From positions 1 through 64,000 of the forward strand of contig DAIDGV010000019.1 in assembly GCA_027452205.1 (NCBI GenBank): a stretch of DNA of 64,000 nt. The letters run 5' to 3'. The stretch comes from a candidate division FCPU426 bacterium. Lineage in GTDB: Bacteria > Oederibacteriota > Muellerivitia > Muellerivitales > Muellerivitaceae. The position numbers and the translations under genes are program-made. Numbering within the stretch: the stretch's first letter is position 1; the number at the start of each line of letters is the position of its first letter. Shown here piece by piece: positions 43,021 through 52,275 of the stretch. The notes under the pieces are model-generated. The model ran no database searches and was not told the DNA's origin. It saw nothing but the letters and a program-made list of their open reading frames with translations.

Positions 43021-43497
43021 ATGAAGTTTTCTCTATTGATGGTTTTTTTTATCGTGGGTTTTAGTCGGTTTGTTTTTGCGCAAGCCACAACTTCTGTTGC
43101 TGATGCTACTGTTGACACACTGAGCCAAAAGTTAGAAGAAACCAAAGCGGATGTAGAAAAACTCAAGAACAACTGGGACAAAGCCCGTTTAGAAACGACC
43201 CTTTACGAACAAAGGGCCAAACGCGCTTATCAAAAGTGGGTCAAGGCCACGAAGGCCGCCAAGGCCAAAGCTCAAGCCGCCCGGGATAAAGCGGACCTGG
43301 AACTTCAATTGGCCGTCGAACGCCGAAAATTAGCTTTCTCCCAGTGGCAGGCGGCCCAATTGCGCCAAGCCTCCCAGGAAGCTCAACTCAAAGCCCTTGG
43401 TCAGGACCAAGACAGCAAGGCCATCGAGGCGAAGATCCAACAGCTCCAGAGCAAGCTGAACCGTCTTATAACCCCCGCTGTTCCCACGAAACCTTAA
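43021..43497 (+). CDS. secreted coiled-coil protein
   Basis: The 158-residue protein has a signal peptide (FSLLMVFFIVGFSRFVFAQA) and a long, highly charged coiled coil rich in Ala, Lys, Glu and Gln from residue 35 to 150 (for example KAAKAKAQAARDKADLELQLAVERRKLAF). No enzyme motif is present. The first 100-120 bp are AT-rich like the gene before it, and the rest has the GC content and codons of the chromosome backbone. The composition break lies inside the reading frame, near 43140. Confidence 0.62.
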   Translation: MKFSLLMVFFIVGFSRFVFAQATTSVADATVDTLSQKLEETKADVEKLKNNWDKARLETTLYEQRAKRAYQKWVKATKAAKAKAQAARDKADLELQLAVERRKLAFSQWQAAQLRQASQEAQLKALGQDQDSKAIEAKIQQLQSKLNRLITPAVPTKP

Positions 43498-43552
43498 GCT
43501 GTTCGTCCTTTGTTTTAAATGGTTTTCACCCGGCTTCGGCGGGCTGATTGCC

Positions 43553-43581
43553 TTGAACCCCCCTGTTAAAGACCTTATACT
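43553..43581 (+). promoter_or_regulatory. sigma-70 promoter of secA
   Basis: TTGAAC (43553-43558) and TATACT (43576-43581) are 17 bp apart. The predicted start near 43588 gives a 42-nt leader before the secA ATG. Confidence 0.75.
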
Positions 43582-43629
43582 TACCCCTCTTTCAGCCCCA
43601 TTTATCCCTATGGAACGGAATAACCCATC

Positions 43630-46308
43630 ATGATCGAAGCTTTACTAAGCAAGATCTTCGGCAGCCGCAATGAACGGTTCATCAAGCAATTGATGCCTAA
43701 AGTGGCCCAGATCAACGCCTTTGAACCGACCCTGCAGGCTTTATCGGATGAACAACTAAAGGCTAAAACCCCTGAATTCAAGGAACGTCTCGCCAAGGGT
43801 GAGACCCTGGACGATATCCTGGCAGAGGCCTTCGCGGTGGTTCGCGAAGCTTCCAAACGGGTCATGGGCATGCGCCATTTTGACGTGCAGATGTTGGGCG
43901 GTATGGTCCTTCATTCCGGGCGGATCGCTGAGATGCGTACCGGTGAAGGAAAGACCCTCGTGGCAACGCTGCCAGTCTATTTGAACGCGCTTTCTGGCAA
44001 GGGTGTGCATGTGGTGACCGTGAACGACTACTTGGCCGAACGCGACAGCTTGGGCCGCGGTTCTTTCAAGGGCATGGCGACTATTTATAACTTCTTGGGT
44101 CTGACCTGCGGGGTCATCAAGCATGGTTTGTCCCACAAAGAACGGCAGGCGGCTTATGCCTGCGACATCACCTATGGCACCAACAATGAACTGGGTTTTG
44201 ATTACCTGCGCGATAACATGGCCACTCACATCGACCAAACGGTGCAAAGGGATCTAAATTACGCCATCGTGGACGAAGTGGACAGTATCTTGGTGGATGA
44301 AGCCCGGACGCCGCTCATCATTTCCGGTCCCAGTGAAGAATCGACCGATCTTTATTACAAAGTGGACCGCATCATCCCTTCCCTGGAAAAAGGCAAAGAT
44401 TACGACATCGAAGAAAAGACCCGTTCGTCCTTCCTGACCGAGTCGGGCGTGAAGCATGTGGAACAGCTCCTTAAAGTTGATAATCTTTATGACCATAAGA
44501 ACGTCCAACTGGTCCATCACGTCAGCCAGGCCTTAAAGGCCCATGTCATCTTCAAGCGCGACGTGGATTACATCGTCAAGGACGGCGAGGTCGTTATCGT
44601 TGATGAATTTACCGGGCGTCTTATGCCGGGCCGCCGCTATAGCGACGGGCTGCACCAGGCCTTGGAAGCCAAGGAAAGGGTGAAGATCGAGGCTGAAAAC
44701 CAGACCCTGGCCACGATTACCTTCCAGAATTTCTTCCGTATGTATAAGAAACTTTCAGGTATGACCGGAACGGCCGAGACCGAAGCGGCGGAATTCGCCG
44801 AGATCTATAACTTGGAAGTCATCAATGTTCCAACGCACCGTCCGATGATCCGTAAGGACGAGGCGGACGCGGTGTACCGCACCCAACGTGAAAAATACAA
44901 CGCCATTGTGGAAGACATCGTGACCTTGCACGAAAAGAACCAGCCGGTTCTGGTCGGTACGGTCTCCATTGAAAAGAACGAAATGCTCTCGGCTTTGCTC
45001 AAGAAACGGGGCGTGAAGCACGAGGTCTTGAACGCCAAGTTCCATGAAAAAGAGGCGGAGATCATCTCCATCGCCGGTCGTCCGGGTGGAGTGACCATCG
45101 CCACCAATATGGCGGGCCGTGGTACGGACATTGTTCTGGGCGAGGGGATGCGCGAGGTGGGTGGGTTGGCGGTGTTCGGCACCGAGCGCCATGAAAGCCG
45201 TCGTATCGATAACCAGCTCCGGGGCCGTTCGGGCCGCCAGGGCGACCCGGGTCTTTCGCGTTTCTACGTTTCCTTGGAAGACGACCTGATGCGTATTTTC
45301 GGTTCCGATAAGCTCAAGGATTGGATGACCCGCTTGGGAATGCAGGAGGGGGAAGTCATCTCCCATCCTTGGGTTTCCAAGTCCATTGAAAGGGCCCAAA
45401 AGGCCGTGGAATCCCACAACTTCGACATCCGTAAACATTTGCTCGAATATGACGACGTTATGAACAAGCAACGCGAGGTCATTTACCGTGAACGCAACCG
45501 CGTGCTGCGGGAGAAAGATATCCGTGCCCACATGCTGGAGATCGTCGATGACGTGGCTGTCGATACGATCAACACCTATGCTCCTGAAAAGAGCCAGTCC
45601 GACGATTGGGACCTGGAAGGCCTGAAAAAATGGTTCAGCGGTATGACCAAGTCGAACCTGGACTGGAACCTCGAGAACATAGCCCATTTGGACCAAGACG
45701 CCCTTTATGCCGCCTTGAAAGACGAGTTGATGAAGGCCTATGAGTTGAAAGAAAAGGCCATGACGCCTGAAGTGATGCGAACCCTGGAAAGGGCGGTCAT
45801 ATTGCAGGTGGTGGATACCCAATGGAAAGACCATCTTCTTTCCATGGACCATTTAAAAGAAGGTATCGGCCTTCAATCCTACGGTGGTAAAGACCCCCTG
45901 ATCGAATACAAACGCGAGGGTTTTGAGATGTTCTCCGGCCTCTTGTCCTCGATCAAAGAAGATTCCCTGAAGATGCTGTTCCTTGTTCAAAAGGTCGATC
46001 CGGACGATGAGCTTTTCTCCTCGGTCATGCCGTCGCAGATGGTCGAAGAACACCCGGAATTCGATCCTAAGGCGGCGGCTAAACAAGCCCCAGCGCCGAT
46101 GGCAACCCAGCCGCAAAGCATGATGGGTCAGAACGCGGCCCCGTCTTTCGGAGCGCCGATGGGCGGTCAGCCCTGGGAAACCCAAGGTCAGCCTCAACAG
46201 CCCGCTGCCAAGGTCGCCCCTATCCGCCGGGACGAACCCAAATTGGGCCGAAACGACCTTTGTTATTGCGGCTCCGGTAAAAAGTATAAGAAGTGCCATG
46301 GCGCTTAA
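43630..46308 (+). CDS. secA: preprotein translocase ATPase SecA
   Basis: SecA is the motor that drives unfolded proteins through SecYEG. The 892-residue protein has Walker A RTGEGKT near residue 107, [19 protein letters not shown] (Walker B and NBD1), the preprotein cross-linking domain, NBD2 with [11 protein letters not shown] and [10 protein letters not shown], and the helical wing and scaffold. A Gln/Pro-rich linker leads to a C-terminal SEC-C zinc motif ([13 protein letters not shown]) that contacts SecB and lipids. All parts are intact. It is transcribed from its own promoter. Confidence 0.98.
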   Translation: MIEALLSKIFGSRNERFIKQLMPKVAQINAFEPTLQALSDEQLKAKTPEFKERLAKGETLDDILAEAFAVVREASKRVMGMRHFDVQMLGGMVLHSGRIAEMRTGEGKTLVATLPVYLNALSGKGVHVVTVNDYLAERDSLGRGSFKGMATIYNFLGLTCGVIKHGLSHKERQAAYACDITYGTNNELGFDYLRDNMATHIDQTVQRDLNYAIVDEVDSILVDEARTPLIISGPSEESTDLYYKVDRIIPSLEKGKDYDIEEKTRSSFLTESGVKHVEQLLKVDNLYDHKNVQLVHHVSQALKAHVIFKRDVDYIVKDGEVVIVDEFTGRLMPGRRYSDGLHQALEAKERVKIEAENQTLATITFQNFFRMYKKLSGMTGTAETEAAEFAEIYNLEVINVPTHRPMIRKDEADAVYRTQREKYNAIVEDIVTLHEKNQPVLVGTVSIEKNEMLSALLKKRGVKHEVLNAKFHEKEAEIISIAGRPGGVTIATNMAGRGTDIVLGEGMREVGGLAVFGTERHESRRIDNQLRGRSGRQGDPGLSRFYVSLEDDLMRIFGSDKLKDWMTRLGMQEGEVISHPWVSKSIERAQKAVESHNFDIRKHLLEYDDVMNKQREVIYRERNRVLREKDIRAHMLEIVDDVAVDTINTYAPEKSQSDDWDLEGLKKWFSGMTKSNLDWNLENIAHLDQDALYAALKDELMKAYELKEKAMTPEVMRTLERAVILQVVDTQWKDHLLSMDHLKEGIGLQSYGGKDPLIEYKREGFEMFSGLLSSIKEDSLKMLFLVQKVDPDDELFSSVMPSQMVEEHPEFDPKAAAKQAPAPMATQPQSMMGQNAAPSFGAPMGGQPWETQGQPQQPAAKVAPIRRDEPKLGRNDLCYCGSGKKYKKCHGA

Positions 46309-46315
46309 GGCATTT

Positions 46316-46342
46316 AACCACCAAGGCACCAAGTTCACCAAG
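46316..46342 (+). repeat. left inverted repeat with CACCAAG units
   Basis: This 27-bp sequence begins AACCACCAAGGCACCAAG. It matches the reverse complement of 46550-46576 at 24 of 27 positions. It starts 8 bp after the secA stop codon and contains three CACCAAG-type units. Confidence 0.8.
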
Positions 46343-46358
46343 GTAGACAAATGAATGA

Positions 46359-46544
46359 ATGGAAACCTTCCAGGGAATCGACAAGCAGTTAGATCAAGTC
46401 GCTTCGCAAGTTGTTGATGCGGCTTAAAAGGTCCATCAAGCATTTGGGCCCGATTTTATGAAGATCACAAAGCACCGCCTTGGTTTGTTGATCAATTTCA
46501 ATGTGCCTTTAATTAAGGCTGGAATCAAAAGAGTGGTTCTTTAG
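46359..46544 (+). pseudogene. GxxExxY-family gene remnant
   Basis: A single frame from ATG 46359 to TAG 46542 reads METFQGIDKQLDQVASQVVDAA, then an in-frame TAA, then KVHQAFGPDF, and continues with HRLGLLINFN and AGIKRVVL. The first part matches the N-terminus of GxxExxY proteins (the IGAAIEVHRELGPGF region) and the last part matches their conserved C-terminus. About half of the normal length (the GxxExxY core) is missing between PDF and MKITKHR. The gene is dead by one nonsense codon and one large in-frame deletion. The family is of unknown function and often sits between the CACCAAG-type repeats seen here. Confidence 0.75.
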
Positions 46545-46549
46545 CTGTT

Positions 46550-46576
46550 CTTGGTGCCCTTGGTGTCTTGGTGGTT
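46550..46576 (-). repeat. right inverted repeat with CACCAAG units
   Basis: This 27-bp sequence (CTTGGTGCCCTTGGTGTC and onward to GGTGGTT) is the inverted partner of 46316-46342, with three mismatches. Its outer end is 22 bp before the next gene. The pair brackets the GxxExxY remnant exactly. Confidence 0.8.
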
Positions 46577-46598
46577 CAATCTTTCTTGAGGTGAGTTC

Positions 46599-48239
46599 AT
46601 GTTCTCAAAATATTTTTCATTTTTTATCTTAGCGGTCCTTTTGGCGGGCTGCGGCAAGGTGGATCCGAAGATCTACTCTCAGAACGGTCCAGTAGCCGAC
46701 GGCGATATCCTGGTCGAGTCCTCAACGGGGGATGCTCGGCACTTAACCCCGCCCTTGGTGGACGAGGTAGGCGGCGCGGATATCGACGGGTTGGTCTTTG
46801 AGGGATTGCTACGCTATAACGAAAAACTGGAATTAGAACCTTGTTTAGCCGAAAAGTGGCACGTTTCTAAAGATGGCCGCATCATCACCTATTATTTGCG
46901 CAAAGGCGTGAAGTTCCATGATGGGGTGGAGTTCACCGCGAATGACGTTCTTTTCACCTATAAAGTCTACTCGGATCCCGGGACCAATACCCCTGAAGGC
47001 GCCAACTACCAAGACATTAAAGATGTCGCCGTCATCGATCCTTATACCGTGCAAGTGACCTATAAAAAGCCATTCGCACCCGCCTTGTCATCCACTTTTG
47101 GCAGCATCCTTCCGAAACACATCCTGGAAGGGAAGGACATCAACAAAAGCGATTTTGACCGCCATCCCATCGGCACCGGTCCTTTCCGTTTTGTGGAATG
47201 GAAGACCGCCCAGCAGATCGTTCTGGAATCGAATCCGGATTACTGGGGCGGCAAACCGCATTTGAAGCGTTTCATCATGCGGGTCATACCGGACCAAGCC
47301 ACGCAGTTCTTGGAATTGCTCAATGGCGGTATCGACTGTATCGGCGCCTGGCTGCACGGCACATTAACGCCCGAACAGTTCGCCAAGCAATTGGACACGC
47401 CTAAGTTCAAGGACTACTACAACGCTTATAAATCCGACGCGATGGATTACACCTATATCGGTTGGAATCTCAAGAATCCGCTCTTCAAAGATAAAAAGGT
47501 CCGCCAAGCCCTGACCATGGCCATTGACCGAAAAAGCATCATCGATAACGTGATCTACGGATTGGGTAATGTGGCGACCGGGCCTTACGCCCTTCATTCC
47601 TGGGCGAACAACCCGAAGATCCAACCTTGGCCTTTTGACACCGCGAAAGCTTTGAAGCTGTTAAAGGACGCTGGTTGGAAACCCGGTAAGGATGGACTGC
47701 TCCACAAGGTCATCAATCATAAGGATGTTCCGTTCAAGTTCACCCTCATGACCAATCAAGGCAATGTCAGCCGCGAAAGGGTGGCGACCATCGTTCAACA
47801 GCAGCTCAAGCAAGTGGGCATCGAGGTGGATGTTCAGGTGATGGAATGGACGACCTTCCTGTCCCAATACATCGACACCCGCAAGTTCGACGCGGTCATT
47901 TTGGGTTGGACCGTCTCGCCGGACCCGGATTGTTACCAGATCTGGCATTCGAGCCAGACTGGGGAACACCAGTTCAACTTCGTCAGCTATAACAACAAGA
48001 CGGTGGATAGCCTGCTCATCGCCGGCCGCCGCACGCTAGACCCGAAAAAACGGCAAAAGATCTATTGGCGCATCCATTCCATCCTCAATGAGGACCAACC
48101 CTATACTTTCTTGTATGTGCCGAACCAGTTAACGGCCATCCATAAGCGCTTCAAGGGCTATACGATGAACGCCAACGGCATCCTGACCCATCCGGAAGCC
48201 TGGTATGTTCCGGCGGCCCAGCAAAAGTACAAGCCCTGA
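46599..48239 (+). CDS. peptide ABC transporter substrate-binding lipoprotein (SBP_bac_5)
   Basis: The 546-residue protein captures di- or oligopeptides (or nickel or heme in some relatives) for the two permeases encoded next. It has a lipobox LLAGC (Cys18). The family 5 solute-binding fold shows in EGLLRYNEKLELEPCLAEKWHVSKDGRIITYYLRKGVKFHDGVEFTANDVLFT and VRQALTMAIDRKSI. GAGGTGAG precedes the ATG. No ATPase gene follows, so the transporter must use one encoded elsewhere. It starts 22 bp after the right inverted repeat of the GxxExxY relic. Confidence 0.92.
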   Translation: MFSKYFSFFILAVLLAGCGKVDPKIYSQNGPVADGDILVESSTGDARHLTPPLVDEVGGADIDGLVFEGLLRYNEKLELEPCLAEKWHVSKDGRIITYYLRKGVKFHDGVEFTANDVLFTYKVYSDPGTNTPEGANYQDIKDVAVIDPYTVQVTYKKPFAPALSSTFGSILPKHILEGKDINKSDFDRHPIGTGPFRFVEWKTAQQIVLESNPDYWGGKPHLKRFIMRVIPDQATQFLELLNGGIDCIGAWLHGTLTPEQFAKQLDTPKFKDYYNAYKSDAMDYTYIGWNLKNPLFKDKKVRQALTMAIDRKSIIDNVIYGLGNVATGPYALHSWANNPKIQPWPFDTAKALKLLKDAGWKPGKDGLLHKVINHKDVPFKFTLMTNQGNVSRERVATIVQQQLKQVGIEVDVQVMEWTTFLSQYIDTRKFDAVILGWTVSPDPDCYQIWHSSQTGEHQFNFVSYNNKTVDSLLIAGRRTLDPKKRQKIYWRIHSILNEDQPYTFLYVPNQLTAIHKRFKGYTMNANGILTHPEAWYVPAAQQKYKP

Positions 48240-48265
48240 AAAGAGCCCTGTGGTAAAACAGGTCC

Positions 48266-49237
48266 ATGCGTAAATACGTTCTTCGCCGGCTCATGATGAT
48301 GGTTCCCTTGCTTTTGGGGATATCGCTGCTTTCCTTTGCCATCATGCAACTGGCCCCGGGCGACCCGGCGGCCTTGAATGTGGCGATGAACGCCAAGGTC
48401 GATCCCACCTACCTCGAAAAGCTGCGCCGGTCCTACGGTCTGGACGATCCCTTGATGGTCCAGTACTGGCACTGGCTCCAACGGATCTGTGTTCTCAACT
48501 TCGGTGAGTCCTTCAAGGATAGCCGCCCGGTTTTGACTATCATCGGTGAAAGATTGCCCGCTACCTTCCTGCTTTCAGGCCTGTCCTTGGTGCTTCTTTT
48601 TGTCCTCGCGGTTCCCTTGGGGGTCGCGGCGGCTTATTACCAGAACACCTGGATGGACAGATTGGTGTCCATCTTTACTTTTATCGGCTATTCCATGCCG
48701 GGTTATTGGTTCGCGTTGCTGTTGATGTTGGTCTTCGGGGTGCAACTGAACCTGCTACCCATTTCGGGCATGATGAGCACCCAGGCCGAATATCTCCCTT
48801 GGTATGAAAAAATGGGGGATGTTATCTCCCATTTGATCTTGCCCTTAGTGGTCACCACCTTCGGGGGTTTGGCCTCGGTTTCCATGTATGCCCGCACCAG
48901 CATGTTAGAAGTCATCCGGCAGGATTACATTCGAACTGCCCGGGCTAAAGGTTTGTCCGAGACCCAGGTGGTCTTCAAACACGCATTACGCAACGCGCTC
49001 ATTCCTATTGTGACCTTGATGGGCCTGTCCCTGCCGGGGCTTATCGGCGGCAGCTTCATTATTGAAACCCTTTTCGCCTGGCCTGGTATGGGGCAATTGG
49101 GCTTGGAAGCGGTCTTTAGCCATGACTATCCCTTGCTTATGGGGATCGGTGTTATCACGGCCATCCTAACGCTGGTGGGAAATTTGTTAGCTGACTTGGC
49201 CTATGCCTGGTTGGACCCGAGGATCCACTATGATTAA
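48266..49237 (+). CDS. dipeptide-type ABC transporter permease, DppB family
   Basis: The 323-residue inner-membrane subunit has six predicted helices, the DppB N-terminus (MRKYVLRRLMMMVPLLLGISLLSFAIMQLAPGDPA) and the EAA coupling motif in YIRTARAKGLSETQVVFKHALRNALIPIVT. It follows the binding-protein gene by 26 bp and overlaps the next permease gene by 8 bp. Substrate as for its binding protein. Confidence 0.94.
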   Translation: MRKYVLRRLMMMVPLLLGISLLSFAIMQLAPGDPAALNVAMNAKVDPTYLEKLRRSYGLDDPLMVQYWHWLQRICVLNFGESFKDSRPVLTIIGERLPATFLLSGLSLVLLFVLAVPLGVAAAYYQNTWMDRLVSIFTFIGYSMPGYWFALLLMLVFGVQLNLLPISGMMSTQAEYLPWYEKMGDVISHLILPLVVTTFGGLASVSMYARTSMLEVIRQDYIRTARAKGLSETQVVFKHALRNALIPIVTLMGLSLPGLIGGSFIIETLFAWPGMGQLGLEAVFSHDYPLLMGIGVITAILTLVGNLLADLAYAWLDPRIHYD

Positions 49238-50069
49238 ACATTACCTCAAACACCAGCCACTCATGATCTGGGGCTCGGCCATCATCGCCTTGCTCATCGT
49301 CACCGCTTTCGGCGCCCAATGGATAGCGCCCTTGGATCCGATCCAGCAAACCCTCAGCGACCGGCTTTTGGCCCCCTCCTGGCAGCATTGGATGGGAACG
49401 GACCAATATGGCCGGGATGTTTTCTCGCGCTTGGTCTATGGTTCCCGCATTTCCTTGGCGGTGGGATTCGTGGCAGTCTCCATCTACATCTTCATCGGCA
49501 CCTTGGTCGGGTCTTTGGCGGGTTATTACGGCGGTTGGGTGGACGCAGTCTTGATGCGGTTGGTGGATATCCTACTTTGTATCCCTACCTTTTTTCTCAT
49601 CCTCATGGTCATCGCTTTTGTGGGCCCCAGTATCATCAACATCATGGTTATCATCGGTTTGACCGCTTGGACGGACGTGGCTCGGTTGGTACGGGGTGAG
49701 GTATTGGCCCTGAAAGAGCGGGAATTCGTGCAGGCCGCCAAGGTCATCGGTCTTAAGGATGCCCGTATCCTGCTCAAACACATACTTCCAAACGCCCTTG
49801 GGCCCATCTTGGTCGTAGCGACCTTAGGTGTAGGCGGTTCCATTCTGACCGAATCGGCTTTGAGTTTCCTGGGGCTGGGTGTTCAGCCTCCTGTCGCCAG
49901 TTGGGGCAATATGCTGCAAGAAGGGAAAGATCATTTGACCGACGCCTGGTGGTTGGTCACCTTTCCGGGTCTGGCCATTTTCATTACGGTGCTGGGGTAT
50001 AACTTGCTGGGAAACGGCCTTCGGGATCTTTTGGACCCCCGATTGAGGGGAAGTGGCAGGAATGGCTGA
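49230..50069 (+). CDS. dipeptide-type ABC transporter permease, DppC family
   Basis: The 279-residue partner permease shows the DppC layout: an N-terminal helix, an MGTDQYGRDVFSRLVYGSRISL motif and an EAA loop FVQAAKVIGLKDARILLKHILPNALGPILV. ATG 49230 overlaps the end of the DppB-type gene by 8 bp and gives the usual short N-terminus. The longer open frame starts inside the previous gene and is rejected. Its last codons overlap the priA start region. Confidence 0.94.
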   Translation: MIKHYLKHQPLMIWGSAIIALLIVTAFGAQWIAPLDPIQQTLSDRLLAPSWQHWMGTDQYGRDVFSRLVYGSRISLAVGFVAVSIYIFIGTLVGSLAGYYGGWVDAVLMRLVDILLCIPTFFLILMVIAFVGPSIINIMVIIGLTAWTDVARLVRGEVLALKEREFVQAAKVIGLKDARILLKHILPNALGPILVVATLGVGGSILTESALSFLGLGVQPPVASWGNMLQEGKDHLTDAWWLVTFPGLAIFITVLGYNLLGNGLRDLLDPRLRGSGRNG

Positions 50070-52275
50070 TCTTTTTGCGCAAGTCGTTTTTCCGATCCCG
50101 CTCAAACAAACCTTTTCTTACCGGGTGCCTGAGGCACTGAAGAGTGCCGTTGCCCCCGGTATGCGTTGTTTCCTTTCTTTCGGCCATCGTCAGACGGTGG
50201 GGTTCATTACCAGCGTTACTTCCAAGGCGCCCGAAAATGTCAAACAGCTCAAAGCTATCGATTCGCTATTGGATACCCAACCGGCCTTGACCCCTGATCT
50301 TCTCAAACTGGGTGAATGGATCGCCGAATATTATTACTGCTCCCTGGGAGAAGCCCTTTTCGCCATTTTGCCCGCGGGTCAACGCAAGAATCCTAAATCG
50401 GTCCTCGAACTTACTTCAGAAGGCCTGGCCCATATCGAAAAAGTCGAGACGCTCTTGGGTGAAGTGGGGCCGCTTCGGGGCGTGAATTGGAAAAGTCTCA
50501 AGAAGGGGACCGTTGCGGTAACACCCCGCACCTTGGCCTTGGCCGAAGCGCTTAAAGCGGCGGGGTTGGGACAGATCGTCGTGGCGGGTAAAAAGCCCGA
50601 GAGTACAGGCGGCGAAAAACTGATTTTGGGTAAACCCACCCAGCCGCCTCAATTACATGCCCAACAAGAATCGGCCTTTAACGCGATCCATCAAGCCCTG
50701 GATGAGGGTGTCTTTAAAACCTTCCTGCTTCAAGGAGTCACAGGCTCGGGCAAGACCGAGGTCTATTTAAGGACCATCGCTGAGACGCTGAAGAAGGGTA
50801 AACAAGCTATTGTGCTTATCCCGGAGATAGCCTTGACCCCTCAAACGGTGGACCGCTTTACGGGTCGTTTTGGCGATCAAGTAGCGGTCCTCCATAGCCG
50901 CCTTGATCCGGAAGAACGGGCCATTCATTGGAACCGTTTAGCTACTGGTAAAGCCAAGGTAGCGGTAGGTGCCCGGTCCGCTTTGTTCGCTCCGGTGCCT
51001 AAACTGGGTCTCATTGTGGTCGATGAAGAGCACGAGTCCTCTTATAAACAAGACGACACCCCTCGTTATAACGCCCGGGATGCGGCAGTCAAAAGGGCTC
51101 AGCTCTGCGGCGCGGTGGCCTTGCTAGGCAGCGCGACACCTTCTTTAGAATCCATCAAGAATGCCCGGGATGGTAAATACGGGTTCCTTTCGATGCCTGA
51201 TCGGGTCAATCAAAGGCCCTTACCAAGGGTGCGAGTCGTGGACCTGAAAGAAGAATGGGTCGTTCGGGGTGAAGACAGGCCGGTCTTGTCCATGGCGCTC
51301 GCCCAAGCCATTCGCGAGAACTTGGAAAAGAACGAGCAGACCATCCTTTTCCTCAATCGCCGAGGCTTCAACACCGCCACGCTTTGTCTGAAATGCGGCG
51401 AACAGGTGCAATGTCCCAATTGTTCAGTGCCGGTCACCAGTCACCGGGTTCGGGGCGTTATTGAACTGCTTTGCCATTACTGCGATTGGAAAGGCCCGGT
51501 CCCGGTCAAATGCCCCCAATGCAAAGATGGCCAGGTGAGACAGGTTGGATTGGGCACGGAAAGACTGGAAGAAGAGATCAAAACCCAGTTTCCCAATGCT
51601 CGGGTCGAACGGATGGATTTGGATACGACCCAGGAAAAAGGCAGTCACGAAGAGATCTTGGGGCGTTTCCGCCGTCATGCCGTGGATATCCTTTTGGGCA
51701 CCCAAATGATCGCGAAGGGGCATGATTTTCCGGGGGTCACCTTGGTGGGTATCGTGGGGGCGGATACGGGTTTGGCCCTTCCGGATTTTCGTTCTTCCGA
51801 AAAGGTCTTCCAATTATTAGTGCAGGTCTCGGGCCGGGCAGGCCGGGCTGAAAAAGAAGGGGTCATTTACCTGCAAACTTTCCACCCGGACCATTCCAGC
51901 GTCCGGTCAGCGGCGACCCACGACATGAACGGCTTTTGGCAACAGGAACTAGAGCTGCGTGAAGCCCTGGGCTACCCGCCTTATTCGCGGTTAGGACTTT
52001 TGGTCTATCGTTCGGAAGACGAGAAGAAGGCCTATACGGGTGCCGAAAAGGCCGCGGTTGTTTTAGAAAAGCTTGCGAGGCCATTGGGAGTCGAAGTCCG
52101 GGGACCGGCGCTGGCGGGGCTCTTCAAGTTAAGAGGTCATTTCCGTTTTCAGATCTTGTTGAAGGCCGCTAAACCTCAGGCGATCCGCCAGCTTATTCAA
52201 AAGCTGGACGAACAGTTCGAAACTCCCAAGGGCGTTTTTCGGGTCGTTGATATCGATCCCCAGTCGATGTTGTGA
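50062..52275 (+). CDS. priA: primosomal protein N' (replication restart helicase)
   Basis: PriA reloads the replisome at stalled forks. The 737-residue protein has the N-terminal 3' DNA-end-binding domain (DLFAQVVFPIPLKQTFSYRVP), Walker A GVTGSGKTEVYLR, DEEH-box VVDEEHESSYKQ, helicase motifs including GSATPSLES and SGRAGRAEKEG, and eight Cys in zinc-binding pairs (CLKCGEQVQCPNC, CHYC, CPQC). ATG 50062 is chosen; GTG 50053 is 3 codons upstream with poor spacing to GAGGGG. It overlaps the preceding permease gene by 8 bp. Confidence 0.96.
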   Translation: MADLFAQVVFPIPLKQTFSYRVPEALKSAVAPGMRCFLSFGHRQTVGFITSVTSKAPENVKQLKAIDSLLDTQPALTPDLLKLGEWIAEYYYCSLGEALFAILPAGQRKNPKSVLELTSEGLAHIEKVETLLGEVGPLRGVNWKSLKKGTVAVTPRTLALAEALKAAGLGQIVVAGKKPESTGGEKLILGKPTQPPQLHAQQESAFNAIHQALDEGVFKTFLLQGVTGSGKTEVYLRTIAETLKKGKQAIVLIPEIALTPQTVDRFTGRFGDQVAVLHSRLDPEERAIHWNRLATGKAKVAVGARSALFAPVPKLGLIVVDEEHESSYKQDDTPRYNARDAAVKRAQLCGAVALLGSATPSLESIKNARDGKYGFLSMPDRVNQRPLPRVRVVDLKEEWVVRGEDRPVLSMALAQAIRENLEKNEQTILFLNRRGFNTATLCLKCGEQVQCPNCSVPVTSHRVRGVIELLCHYCDWKGPVPVKCPQCKDGQVRQVGLGTERLEEEIKTQFPNARVERMDLDTTQEKGSHEEILGRFRRHAVDILLGTQMIAKGHDFPGVTLVGIVGADTGLALPDFRSSEKVFQLLVQVSGRAGRAEKEGVIYLQTFHPDHSSVRSAATHDMNGFWQQELELREALGYPPYSRLGLLVYRSEDEKKAYTGAEKAAVVLEKLARPLGVEVRGPALAGLFKLRGHFRFQILLKAAKPQAIRQLIQKLDEQFETPKGVFRVVDIDPQSML

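Noticed and set aside
44755-45852. Minus-strand ORF of 365 codons inside secA
   Set aside because: Antisense shadow of an intact, highly conserved gene, with no protein-family pattern.
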